A DNA stretch of 64,000 nucleotides from CAITSH01 sp025356665 (GTDB taxonomy: Bacteria; Pseudomonadota; Gammaproteobacteria; Burkholderiales; SG8-39), in the NCBI GenBank assembly GCA_025356665.1, contig JANXRV010000069.1:1-64000 (forward strand), read 5' to 3'. Shown one piece after another: positions 42,799 to 51,236 of this stretch (the first letter of the stretch is position 1; each line of letters begins with the position of its first letter). The translations under genes were made by a program, and so were the position numbers. The notes under the pieces were generated by a model that saw only the letters and a program-made list of their open reading frames with translations, had not been told where the DNA came from and ran no database searches.

Positions 42799-43638
42799 AT
42801 GCAATTACGCTACAAACGCAAACTGGTCAACGTTGTCGCTCTGATGCTGTCCCTCAGTGCGATGGCTTTCGGCCTGTTCTGGCTGATATGGATTCTATTC
42901 ACCACCTTTCAGCTGGGCATCTCCGGTTTATCCTGGGACTTGCTCACCAAGATGACCCCGCCTCCCGGCGGGCAGGGCGGACTGGCCAATGCCATAGCCG
43001 GCAGCCTGCTCATGGTCGCCCTGGCGACACTGATTGGCACGCCCATAGGCATCTTGACGGGGGTATATCTGGCTGAGTACGGCGCCAAGACTCTACTTGG
43101 TCAGACGACCCGGTTCATTAACGATATTTTGCTCTCGGCACCCTCGATTGTGATCGGCCTGTTTGTCTACGCCATCATCGTCGCCCGGGTCGGTAATTTC
43201 TCCGCCTATTCGGGAGTTATCGCGCTGGCCCTCATCGTCATCCCGGTGGTGGTGCGCACCACTGAAAACATGCTTTTGCTGATCCCAAACACCTTGCGTG
43301 AGGCTGCCTTTGCCCTCGGCGCCCAACGCTGGAAGGTGATTACCCAGGTAACGCTGCGCGCCTCCAGTGCCGGTATTCTTACCGGCATCCTGCTGGCGGT
43401 CGCGCGCATCGCCGGCGAGACCGCACCACTGTTGTTTACGGCCTTGTCAAACCAGTTCTGGAGCATGGACCTGAACGAGCCCATGGCCAACCTGCCGGTG
43501 ACAATTTTCAAGTTTGCGATGAGCCCGTACACGGATTGGCAACAACTGGCCTGGGCCGGCGTGTTTCTCATCACCATGAGCGTGCTTGCGCTCAACGTCC
43601 TTGCGCGCGTGCTGTTCCGAGATCAGTCGTCGCGTTAG
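42799..43638 (+). CDS. pstA: Phosphate ABC transporter permease PstA
   Basis: 279 residues with six membrane helices. LLSAPSIVIGLFVYAII and the coupling motif NTLREAAFALGAQRWKVITQ, followed by AVARIAGETAPLLFTAL, are as in PstA. It pairs with PstC. It starts seven bases after the pstC stop. Confidence 0.96.
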   Translation: MQLRYKRKLVNVVALMLSLSAMAFGLFWLIWILFTTFQLGISGLSWDLLTKMTPPPGGQGGLANAIAGSLLMVALATLIGTPIGILTGVYLAEYGAKTLLGQTTRFINDILLSAPSIVIGLFVYAIIVARVGNFSAYSGVIALALIVIPVVVRTTENMLLLIPNTLREAAFALGAQRWKVITQVTLRASSAGILTGILLAVARIAGETAPLLFTALSNQFWSMDLNEPMANLPVTIFKFAMSPYTDWQQLAWAGVFLITMSVLALNVLARVLFRDQSSR

Positions 43639-43663
43639 TCACACCAGATAACAGGGGAAAAAA

Positions 43664-44476
43664 ATGAACACCCTCTCAGTGCCTGTCCCAAAGGGCGCGC
43701 AACCGGCACCCACCGGCGCCGAGCACAGCCAGATCGTGCTGAAGGATTTCAATTTCTATTACGGCAAGTATCATGCGCTGAAGAACATCAACATGGAAGT
43801 GTTCAAGCAGCGTGTCACCGCCTTCATCGGACCGTCCGGTTGCGGAAAGTCGACGCTGTTGCGCACTTTGAATCGCATGTACGACCTCTACCCTGAGCAG
43901 CGCGCCGAAGGCCAGTTGCTTCTGAACGGCAAAAACCTCCTGGACCGCGATGTCGACGTCATTGACCTGCGGGCGCGGGTCGGTATGGTTTTCCAGAAAC
44001 CGACGCCGTTTCCAATGTCGATTTACGACAATATCGCGTTCGGGGTGAGGCTTCACGAAAAGCTGTCCGCACGCGAGATGGATGAGCGGGTGGAATGGGC
44101 GTTGCGCAAGGCGGCACTGTGGGATGAGGCGAAGGACAAATTGCAGCAAAGCGGCATGAGCCTTTCCGGCGGGCAGCAGCAGCGCCTGTGCATCGCCCGC
44201 GGTATTGCGGTCAAGCCGGAAGTGCTGCTGCTTGACGAGCCGACCTCCGCGCTCGATCCGATTTCGACATCGCGTATCGAGGAACTGGTGCATGACCTGA
44301 AAAAAGATTTCACCATCGTTATCGTCACGCACAACATGCAGCAGGCCGCCCGGGTTTCCGACTATACGGCCTATATGTATCTGGGCGAGTTGATCGAGTT
44401 CGATGTCACCGACAATATTTTTATCAAACCCAAACGCAAAGAGACGGAAGACTACATCACCGGACGTTTCGGCTAA
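43664..44476 (+). CDS. pstB: Phosphate ABC transporter ATP-binding protein PstB
   Basis: 270 residues. Walker A is IGPSGCGKSTLLRTLNRM, the signature is MSLSGGQQQRLCIARG, and Walker B is VLLLDEPTSALDP. FQKPTPFPMSIYDNIAFG is the PstB Q-loop. It powers PstCA. phoU usually follows it in other genomes, but here phoU is at 23946 and dtd is next. Confidence 0.97.
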   Translation: MNTLSVPVPKGAQPAPTGAEHSQIVLKDFNFYYGKYHALKNINMEVFKQRVTAFIGPSGCGKSTLLRTLNRMYDLYPEQRAEGQLLLNGKNLLDRDVDVIDLRARVGMVFQKPTPFPMSIYDNIAFGVRLHEKLSAREMDERVEWALRKAALWDEAKDKLQQSGMSLSGGQQQRLCIARGIAVKPEVLLLDEPTSALDPISTSRIEELVHDLKKDFTIVIVTHNMQQAARVSDYTAYMYLGELIEFDVTDNIFIKPKRKETEDYITGRFG

Positions 44477-44544
44477 GCGCGGCCGTTTCCATTTGCAGAC
44501 TGTGTTTGACGAGGCTGCCGACCGACCCTAGACTCGGCTGTATC

Positions 44545-45015
44545 ATGATCGGATTGCTGCAGCGGGTGAGTGAAGCGCGCGTCGAGGTTGCCGGGGAGGT
44601 CGTCGGCGCCATCGATGCCGGACTGGCTGTGCTCGTATGTGCGGAGCGTGGCGATGGCACGCTGGCGGCGCAGCGCTTGCTCGAGCGACTGCTTGATTAT
44701 CGTGTTTTCCCCGATGCAGCCGGGAAAATGAATGTGTCCTTGCGCAACCAGGGAGGCGGCTTGCTGCTGGTGCCCCAGTTCACGCTCGCCGCCGATACGC
44801 ACAGCGGCACGCGCCCGGGGTTTTCTGCTGCGGCGCCTCCGGCGCTTGCGCTATCGCTGTTTGATTACCTTCTGGATCGGGCGCGCGCTTTACATCCGGT
44901 CGTGGCTGCTGGGCGGTTTGGCTCCGACATGAAACTGCATCTGGTCAACGATGGGCCGGTGACATTTTGGTTGCAAACTCAGGAAAAAAAGACGGCGGCC
45001 TGCCCCCGATCGTAA
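44545..45015 (+). CDS. dtd: D-aminoacyl-tRNA deacylase
   Basis: 156 residues. MIGLLQRVSEARVEVAGEVVGAID is the standard opening. The active site has VPQFTLAADTHSGTRPGF (family SQFTL; Ser replaced by Pro) and the cis Gly-Pro motif NDGPVTFWL. It removes D-amino acids and glycine from mischarged tRNAs. ATG 44545 is chosen over 44506 because conservation begins there. The last ~10 residues exceed the usual length of about 145-150. Confidence 0.93.
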   Translation: MIGLLQRVSEARVEVAGEVVGAIDAGLAVLVCAERGDGTLAAQRLLERLLDYRVFPDAAGKMNVSLRNQGGGLLLVPQFTLAADTHSGTRPGFSAAAPPALALSLFDYLLDRARALHPVVAAGRFGSDMKLHLVNDGPVTFWLQTQEKKTAACPRS

Positions 45016-45329
45016 GGGCCGGGCGCGTCACTCTTCGGCCTGTATTCGTCTGCCTGTATGCATGTCAGGCGCGGATTTGCCGGATGTCACGGTGCGGTTA
45101 TGGCTGCATCATTGGCGGCTTTAGCAGGTCGTGCATGGGACATGCGCAATGCTGCGGGCGCCGCATTGGGGAAAGCCGTGCCTGTGCGCCAACTCTTTTG
45201 CCATTTTTTTGCTGTGATGCAGTAACTCCCTGTTTTCCCCCGTTCCTTTTCATTGACCGAGTCAGCGTCGAGCGGTAAAATCGACTGGTTTTGGTGGTGT
45301 ATCACGCCTTTTAACCTTGAAGTCCGTCG
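45016..45329. other. Spacer between dtd and tpiA with tpiA promoter
   Basis: 314 bases without a recognised gene. The right end holds a strong promoter (45253-45281). Nothing else is identified. Confidence 0.55.
45253..45281 (+). promoter_or_regulatory. Sigma-70 promoter of tpiA-secG
   Basis: TTGACC (45253-45258), a 17-base spacer and TAAAAT (45276-45281): five of six in each box. tpiA starts 48 bases downstream. Confidence 0.8.
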
Positions 45330-46082
45330 ATGCGAAAACGCCTGCTTGCTGGTAACTGGAAGATGAATGGCAGCCTGGCGGGCAATGCGGAGTTGCTTGG
45401 GGTTCTCAAGGCGGCGAAACTAGCCAATGACAGAATCGAAGTTGCCGTTTTCGCGCCGTTTCCCTATTTGAACCAGATGCAGGCCGAATTGGGTGGGTCG
45501 GGGCTTGCGTGGGGGGCGCAGAACGTCAGCGAGCATCCGGGGGGGGCATTCACCGGCGAGGTGTCAGCCGGCATGCTGGGTGATTTCGGTTGCATTTACA
45601 CGATTATCGGGCATTCCGAGAGGCGTGCTCTGTACGGTGAGCGGGACGAGCAGATTGCTGCAAAATTCGCCGCTTTGCGTGAGGTCGGGATTACCCCGGT
45701 GTTATGTGTAGGGGAGACGCTGGCCGAAAGGGAGGCGGGAATAACGCAGCAGGTTGTCGCGCGGCAGTTGTCGTCGGTGATGGATCGAGTAAGCCCCGCG
45801 GCAGTCGCGCAGAGTGTCATCGCGTATGAGCCGGTTTGGGCTATTGGAACGGGGCGTACGGCAAGTCCTGGTATGGCCCAGGGGGTGCATGCTTATATTC
45901 GCAGCCTCGTCGGAGCGCGTGACAAGGGTGCCGGAGAAATGCGGATTTTGTATGGTGGCAGCATGAAGGCCGGCAATGCGGCGGAATTGCTCGATCAGCC
46001 TGATGTGGATGGCGGACTGGTCGGCGGAGCTTCGCTGATAGCCGAGGAATTTTTGGCGATCTGCCGCGTTGCGGCGGTTTAA
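45330..46082 (+). CDS. tpiA: Triosephosphate isomerase
   Basis: 250 residues. The active-site lysine is in LAGNWKMNG, the histidine in IIGHSERR, the glutamate in IAYEPVWAIGTG, and the phosphate loop is ILYGGSMKAGNA with GLVGGASL. It interconverts dihydroxyacetone phosphate and glyceraldehyde-3-phosphate. secG follows after about 20 bases. Confidence 0.97.
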   Translation: MRKRLLAGNWKMNGSLAGNAELLGVLKAAKLANDRIEVAVFAPFPYLNQMQAELGGSGLAWGAQNVSEHPGGAFTGEVSAGMLGDFGCIYTIIGHSERRALYGERDEQIAAKFAALREVGITPVLCVGETLAEREAGITQQVVARQLSSVMDRVSPAAVAQSVIAYEPVWAIGTGRTASPGMAQGVHAYIRSLVGARDKGAGEMRILYGGSMKAGNAAELLDQPDVDGGLVGGASLIAEEFLAICRVAAV

Positions 46083-46102
46083 ATTTTGGACTTTAGCCGG
46101 AC

Positions 46103-46486
46103 ATGGTAAGCATGAACATTTTCTTGACGCTCGTTCTGATGGTGCACGTCCTGGTTGCGATTGGCATCATCGGCCTCGTACTTCTTCAACACGGCAAAGG
46201 TGCGGATGCCGGTGCTGCTTTTGGTGGCGGAGCGTCAGGTAGCGTTTTTGGCGCCACGGGCTCGGCGAACTTTCTGTCGCGCGCAACGGCTATACTTGCC
46301 GTGATTTTTTTCTCGACTAGTCTCGGCCTTGCTTACCTTGCGACGCACAAGCCCAGGTCCGGCGGTAGCGTGATGCAGGGTGTGACGGTTCCTCCTGCGG
46401 CGGTTCCTGCCGCGCCTTCGGTTCCCGGCGCTGAGCCGGCGAAGTCGGGTGAAACGGGAAACCGGGCGAACGAGGTGCCCAAGTAA
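46103..46486 (+). CDS. secG: Protein translocase subunit SecG
   Basis: 127 residues. The two membrane helices (about 5-25 and 52-75) flank the conserved GLVLLQHGKGADAGAAFGGG and GATGSANFLSRATA. The C-terminal tail is Ala/Pro/Gly-rich. It assists SecYEG. ATG 46103 or 46112 could be the start. A tRNA gene follows 9 bases after the stop, as commonly in proteobacteria (secG-tRNA-Leu-nuoA). Confidence 0.95.
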   Translation: MVSMNIFLTLVLMVHVLVAIGIIGLVLLQHGKGADAGAAFGGGASGSVFGATGSANFLSRATAILAVIFFSTSLGLAYLATHKPRSGGSVMQGVTVPPAAVPAAPSVPGAEPAKSGETGNRANEVPK

Positions 46487-46495
46487 CAGATTTTT

Positions 46496-46582
46496 GCCGA
46501 CGTGGTGAAATTGGTAGACACGCCAGCTTGAGGGGCTGGTGGCCGAAAGGCTGTGGGGGTTCGAGTCCCTTCGTCGGCACCA
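46496..46582 (+). tRNA. tRNA-Leu (anticodon GAG)
   Basis: 87 bases with the long variable arm of a class II tRNA. Acceptor arms GCCGACG/CGTCGGC, anticodon stem CCAGC/GCTGG with loop TTGAGGG (anticodon GAG at 46530-46532), T-loop GGTTCGAGTCC and encoded CCA. It matches the E. coli leuU plan. Confidence 0.97.
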
Positions 46583-46591
46583 AGAAAAAAT

Positions 46592-46615
46592 CGCTCCGGG
46601 TATGTGCCCGGGGCG
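46592..46615. repeat. Hairpin after tRNA-Leu
   Basis: CGCTCCGGG and CCCGGGGCG pair (one G-U) around TATGTG. No T-run follows, so it may be a processing or weak stop signal before nuoA. Confidence 0.5.
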
Positions 46616-46674
46616 CGCGGTAGGGGTAGATAACGGGTACGCAATGAGGCGTGGCCGCTAGATTCGGACGAAAG

Positions 46675-47043
46675 ATGCTGGAAAATTACTTTCCGATCCT
46701 GCTGTTCATTTTTGTCGCCATAGTCGTCGGTGCCGCGCCGATGTTGCTAGGATGGGTGGCAAGCTCGCTTGTTGGTGTGAACAGGCCCGATAGCGAAAAG
46801 CTCTCTCCCTACGAGTGCGGCTTTGAGGCTTTCGAGGACGCACGCATGAAATTTGATGTGCGTTACTATCTCGTCGCAATTCTTTTCATCTTATTTGATC
46901 TGGAAATAGCGTTTCTATTTCCCTGGGCTGTCGTCTTGGGCGAAATCGGCCTGTTCGGATTTGTTGCGATGATGGTTTTCCTCGGCGTCCTGGTCGTAGG
47001 CTTCGTCTACGAATGGATGAAAGGTGCGCTTGAATGGGAATAG
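46675..47043 (+). CDS. nuoA: NADH-quinone oxidoreductase subunit A
   Basis: 122 residues with three membrane helices. LENYFPILLFIF opens, and KLSPYECGFEAFEDARMKFDVRYY is the conserved loop with Cys, near the quinone site; LFILFDLEIAFLFPWA follows. It is the first gene of a 14-gene complex I operon. ATG 46675 is preferred because family members begin there. Confidence 0.96.
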   Translation: MLENYFPILLFIFVAIVVGAAPMLLGWVASSLVGVNRPDSEKLSPYECGFEAFEDARMKFDVRYYLVAILFILFDLEIAFLFPWAVVLGEIGLFGFVAMMVFLGVLVVGFVYEWMKGALEWE

Positions 47044-47064
47044 CGGCATTCACCGGAGGTGTGC

Positions 47065-47547
47065 ATGGGCGCCAATGAGCAGGGTTTGACGCAGCAGGGC
47101 TTCGTCACCACGTCCATAGACACCGTGATCAACTGGACCCGCACGGGTTCGCTCTGGCCAATGACCTTTGGACTCGCCTGTTGTGCGGTGGAAATGATGC
47201 ATGCCGGAGCAGCGCGTTACGACCTTGATCGGTTTGGCATCGTTTTTCGCCCCAGTCCCCGTCAGTCGGATGTGATGATTGTCGCCGGCACCCTATGCAA
47301 CAAGATGGCGCCGGCACTGCGCAAGGTTTATGACCAGATGGCCGAGCCGCGCTGGGTGATATCAATGGGTTCCTGCGCCAACGGCGGCGGCTACTACCAC
47401 TACTCATACTCGGTGGTGCGCGGGTGTGACCGAATTGTGCCGGTCGACGTTTATGTTCCCGGTTGCCCCCCGACTGCGGAGGCTCTGCTTTACGGCATCG
47501 TCCAATTGCAGAACAAGATCAAGCGTACCAACACCATCGCCCGCTGA
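47065..47547 (+). CDS. nuoB: NADH-quinone oxidoreductase subunit B
   Basis: 160 residues. It carries the terminal [4Fe-4S] cluster N2: LACCAVEMMHA (two adjacent Cys), ISMGSCANGGGYYHYSYS and DVYVPGCPPTAEALL. ATG 47065 has GGAGG five bases upstream; GTG 47059 is less likely. Confidence 0.97.
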   Translation: MGANEQGLTQQGFVTTSIDTVINWTRTGSLWPMTFGLACCAVEMMHAGAARYDLDRFGIVFRPSPRQSDVMIVAGTLCNKMAPALRKVYDQMAEPRWVISMGSCANGGGYYHYSYSVVRGCDRIVPVDVYVPGCPPTAEALLYGIVQLQNKIKRTNTIAR

Positions 47548-47548
47548 A

Positions 47549-48175
47549 ATGACAGAAAAACTTACGCGCCTGCAGGCAGCTCTCACGGCGGCGCTCGGTA
47601 ACCGTATAGAGAGCCTTTCAGAGGCGCTTGGGGAACTCACCCTGGTTGTGAAGGCCGCCGAATATGCGGCGGTGGCGGCGGTGCTTCGCGATCACGCGGA
47701 TCTGCGGTTCGAGCAACTGGTCGATCTCTGCGGGCTGGATTATTCCGCCTACGGCAACGCCGATGCCGGCGAAGCCGGCGCAACTGATGGCGCGCGGTTT
47801 GCCGCAGTTTCGCATCTGCTTTCGATCGAAAAGAACTGGCGTCTGCGTCTTCGTGTGTTTGCAAGTGAGGATGCCTTCCCCGTGCTGGACTCACTCACTG
47901 CGGTCTGGCCCAATGCCGACTGGTATGAGCGCGAGGCGTTCGATCTGTTCGGCCTGATTTTCACCGGACATAACGATTTGCGCCGAATCCTTACCGATTA
48001 CGGCTTTGTCGGCCATCCTTTCCGGAAGGATTTTCCGCTATCGGGCAATGTCGAAATGCGCTACGACCCGGAACAAAGGCGGGTTGTTTACCAGCCCGTC
48101 AGTATTGAACCACGCGAAATCACACCAAGGATAATTCGTGAAGATCAGTACGGTGATCTTGGCGGTGGGCGCTGA
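47549..48175 (+). CDS. nuoC: NADH-quinone oxidoreductase subunit C
   Basis: 208 residues. The 30-kDa subunit signature is WYEREAFDLFGLIFTGHNDLRRILTDYGF, seen in part as EREAFDLFGL and RRILTDYGF; HPFRKDFPLSGN follows. It packs against NuoD in the peripheral arm. It starts 1 base after nuoB. Confidence 0.96.
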   Translation: MTEKLTRLQAALTAALGNRIESLSEALGELTLVVKAAEYAAVAAVLRDHADLRFEQLVDLCGLDYSAYGNADAGEAGATDGARFAAVSHLLSIEKNWRLRLRVFASEDAFPVLDSLTAVWPNADWYEREAFDLFGLIFTGHNDLRRILTDYGFVGHPFRKDFPLSGNVEMRYDPEQRRVVYQPVSIEPREITPRIIREDQYGDLGGGR

Positions 48176-48177
48176 AC

Positions 48178-49431
48178 ATGGCTGAAATTCGCAACTACAC
48201 CCTGAATTTTGGTCCCCAGCACCCGGCGGCGCACGGCGTGCTGCGCCTGGTCCTCGAACTGGATGGCGAAGTCGTGGAGCGCGCTGATCCGCACATCGGC
48301 TTATTGCACCGTGCCACAGAAAAGCTCGCCGAACACAAGACGTTCATCCAGTCGCTGCCCTACATGGACAGGCTTGATTACGTTTCGATGATGTGCAACG
48401 AGCATGCTTACTGCATGGCGATTGAAAAGCTCCTCGGCCTTGAGGTTCCTGAGCGTGCCAAGTACATTCGCGTCATGTTCGATGAGATCACGCGGGTATT
48501 GAACCATTTGCTCTGGCTTGGAGCGCACGGTATCGACATCGGCGCGATGACGGTATTCCTTTATTGCTTCCGTGAGCGCGAAGACCTGATGGATTGTTAT
48601 GAGGCGGTGTCAGGTGCGCGCATGCACGCGGCTTATTACCGTCCGGGCGGCGTCTATCGCGATCTTCCCGATGCAATGCCGCAGTATCTCGCCTCGAAGG
48701 TCCACAACAGCAAGGCGGTCTCGTCAATGAATGAGAATCGCCGCGGATCGTTGCTCGACTTCATCGAAGACTTTACCAATCGCTTCCCCAAGTGTGTCGA
48801 CGATTATGAAACGCTGCTGACCGATAACCGCATCTGGAAGCAGCGCACCGTGGGGGTGGGGGTGGTTTCGCCGGAGCGCGCTCTCGCGCTTGGCTTCTCC
48901 GGTGCGATGCTGCGCGGATCGGGCATCGAGTGGGATTTGCGCAAGAAGCAGCCCTATGAGGTCTATGACAGGCTTGATTTTGATGTTCCTGTGGGCGTGA
49001 ACGGCGATTGCTATGACCGTTATCTTGTCCGCATCGAAGAAATGCGCCAGTCCAACCGCATCATCCGGCAGTGTGTCGACTGGTTGCGCAAGAATCCCGG
49101 CGCGGTGATAACAGACAACCACAAGGTTGCCCCACCCTCGCGGGTGGAGATGAAGTCGAGCATGGAGGAGTTGATCCATCACTTCAAGCTTTTCACTGAA
49201 GGCTTCCACGTCCCGCCGGGTGAGGCTTACGCCGCGGTGGAGCATCCAAAGGGTGAGTTTGGCATTTATCTCGTTTCCGATGGAGCGAACAAGCCTTATC
49301 GCCTTAAAATTCGTGCGCCTGGTTTTCCCCATCTTGCCGCACTCAATGAGATGGCCAAGGGGCACATGATCGCCGACGTCGTTGCGATCATCGGTACGCA
49401 GGACATCGTTTTCGGGGAGATTGACCGGTGA
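48178..49431 (+). CDS. nuoD: NADH-quinone oxidoreductase subunit D
   Basis: 417 residues. LNFGPQHPAAHGVLRL lines the quinone cavity (His and Asp/Tyr residues), GLLHRATEKLAEHKTF and YRPGGVYRDLP are conserved, and the end is VVAIIGTQDIVFGEIDR. It is related to the large subunit of NiFe hydrogenases but without metal-binding Cys. It lies 2 bases after nuoC. Confidence 0.97.
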   Translation: MAEIRNYTLNFGPQHPAAHGVLRLVLELDGEVVERADPHIGLLHRATEKLAEHKTFIQSLPYMDRLDYVSMMCNEHAYCMAIEKLLGLEVPERAKYIRVMFDEITRVLNHLLWLGAHGIDIGAMTVFLYCFREREDLMDCYEAVSGARMHAAYYRPGGVYRDLPDAMPQYLASKVHNSKAVSSMNENRRGSLLDFIEDFTNRFPKCVDDYETLLTDNRIWKQRTVGVGVVSPERALALGFSGAMLRGSGIEWDLRKKQPYEVYDRLDFDVPVGVNGDCYDRYLVRIEEMRQSNRIIRQCVDWLRKNPGAVITDNHKVAPPSRVEMKSSMEELIHHFKLFTEGFHVPPGEAYAAVEHPKGEFGIYLVSDGANKPYRLKIRAPGFPHLAALNEMAKGHMIADVVAIIGTQDIVFGEIDR

Positions 49432-49913
49432 TGCTCTCCGACGAATCACTGAAAAAAATCAAGCGCGAGATCGCGAAATACCCGGCTGAGCAAAAGCAGT
49501 CGGCTGTGATGTCCGCGCTTGCCATCGCGCAGGATGAAAAGGGCTGGCTGTCGACTGGGATCATGGACGCCGTGGCCGGTGTGCTCGGCATGCCGCCGAT
49601 CGCCGTCTACGAGGTTGCCACCTTCTACAACATGTACGACCTGGCCCCGGCCGGCAGGTACAAGCTACGCATTTGCACCAACTTGCCGTGCGCACTTTCG
49701 GGCGGCGCCGATGCCGCCGAATATCTCAAGCAAAAGCTCGGAGTCGGCTTCAACGAAACCACGGCCGACGCGCTGATCACCCTCAAAGAGGGGGAGTGCA
49801 TGGGCGCGTGCGGAGATGCACCGGTGCTGCTGGTGAACAACAAGCGCATGTGCAGTTTCATGTCCCACGAAAAGCTCGATGCCCTTATCGCGGAGCTGAA
49901 AAAAAATGCTTGA
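49431..49913 (+). CDS. nuoE: NADH-quinone oxidoreductase subunit E
   Basis: 160 residues. The thioredoxin-like 2Fe-2S domain has ICTNLPCALSG and GECMGACGDAPV, the four Cys for cluster N1a. VYEVATFYNMYDLAPAG is the family signature. ATG 49431 overlaps the nuoD stop; GTG 49428 is also possible. Confidence 0.96.
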   Translation: MLSDESLKKIKREIAKYPAEQKQSAVMSALAIAQDEKGWLSTGIMDAVAGVLGMPPIAVYEVATFYNMYDLAPAGRYKLRICTNLPCALSGGADAAEYLKQKLGVGFNETTADALITLKEGECMGACGDAPVLLVNNKRMCSFMSHEKLDALIAELKKNA

Positions 49914-51234
49914 GTACGGACCTGACGCGCTGATCATGAAGGGGCTGGACGGCTCCAACTGGCGCCTGAAGGATTATGAGGCGCGCGGCGGCTACCAGGC
50001 TTTGCGCAAGATCATCGCCGAAAAAATAACGCCGGACGCGGTGATCGCCGAGGTGAAAAAATCGGCTCTGCGTGGCCGTGGCGGCGCCGGCTTCCCGACC
50101 GGACTAAAATGGAGCTTCATGCCGCGGCAATTCCCCGGTGCGAAGTATCTGGTGTGCAACTCCGATGAGGGCGAGCCTGGCACGTTCAAGGATCGCGACA
50201 TCATCCGCTACAACCCGCACATTCTCATCGAAGGGATGATTATCGGCGGCTTCGCCATGGGCATTGGTACCGGATACAACTATATCCATGGTGAAATCTG
50301 GGCTGATTACGAACGCTTTGAGGAGGCGCTGGACGAGGCTCGTGCGGCGGGTTACCTTGGCAAGGGCATCCTGGGCAGTGAATTCTCCTTTGATCTGTTT
50401 GCCCACCACGGCTACGGCGCATATATTTGCGGCGAGGAAACCGCGCTGCTCGAGTCGCTCGAGGGTAAAAAGGGCCAGCCCCGCTTCAAGCCGCCCTTCC
50501 CCGCAAGCTTCGGTCTTTATGGCAAGCCGACTACCATCAACAACACCGAGACATTCGCTGCGGTGCCTTGGATTATAAATAACGGCGGCGATGCTTTTCT
50601 TGCTCTTGGCAAACCCAACAATGGCGGGACAAAATTATTCTCGGTCTCGGGCCATGTCGCCCGCCCGGGCAACTACGAGGTGAAGCTCGGCACGCCGTTT
50701 GCGACTTTGCTGGAGATGGCGGGGGGGATGCGAGGAGGACGAAAATTCAAGGCCTGCATCCCTGGTGGCTCATCGATGCCTGTGCTTCCGGCTGCCGTGA
50801 TGATGCAGACAGACATGGACTATGACTCCATTGCCAAGGCGGGTTCCATGCTCGGCTCCGGTGCTGTGATAGTGATGGATGAGTCCACCTGCATGGTCAA
50901 GGCCTTGCAACGCTTGTCATACTTTTATTTCGAAGAGTCTTGCGGACAGTGCACGCCCTGCCGCGAAGGAACAGGCTGGCTTTATCGTATTGTTCACCGT
51001 ATCGAAAACGGGCAGGGGCGCCAGGAAGACCTCGACCTGCTGGTCAATGTCGCCGACAACATCGCCGGACGCACCATTTGTGCGCTGGGTGACGCGGCGG
51101 CGTTGCCGGTCAAGAGCTTCATCCAGCATTTTCGCGACGAATTCCAGTATCACATCGATAACAAGCGCTGCCTCGTCAGCGTACCCGGCGGGTATTCCAC
51201 TCCGCACGGGGAACCCGTGAAGCACGCAGCCTAA
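49906..51234 (+). CDS. nuoF: NADH-quinone oxidoreductase subunit F
   Basis: 442 residues. NADH and FMN sites are RGRGGAGFPTGLKW and CNSDEGEPGTFKDR with AYICGEETALLESLEG. Cluster N3 is bound by ESCGQCTPCREG and the Cys in GRTICALGD. It takes electrons from NADH. It overlaps nuoE by eight bases. Confidence 0.97.
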   Translation: MLEYGPDALIMKGLDGSNWRLKDYEARGGYQALRKIIAEKITPDAVIAEVKKSALRGRGGAGFPTGLKWSFMPRQFPGAKYLVCNSDEGEPGTFKDRDIIRYNPHILIEGMIIGGFAMGIGTGYNYIHGEIWADYERFEEALDEARAAGYLGKGILGSEFSFDLFAHHGYGAYICGEETALLESLEGKKGQPRFKPPFPASFGLYGKPTTINNTETFAAVPWIINNGGDAFLALGKPNNGGTKLFSVSGHVARPGNYEVKLGTPFATLLEMAGGMRGGRKFKACIPGGSSMPVLPAAVMMQTDMDYDSIAKAGSMLGSGAVIVMDESTCMVKALQRLSYFYFEESCGQCTPCREGTGWLYRIVHRIENGQGRQEDLDLLVNVADNIAGRTICALGDAAALPVKSFIQHFRDEFQYHIDNKRCLVSVPGGYSTPHGEPVKHAA

Positions 51235-51236
51235 CC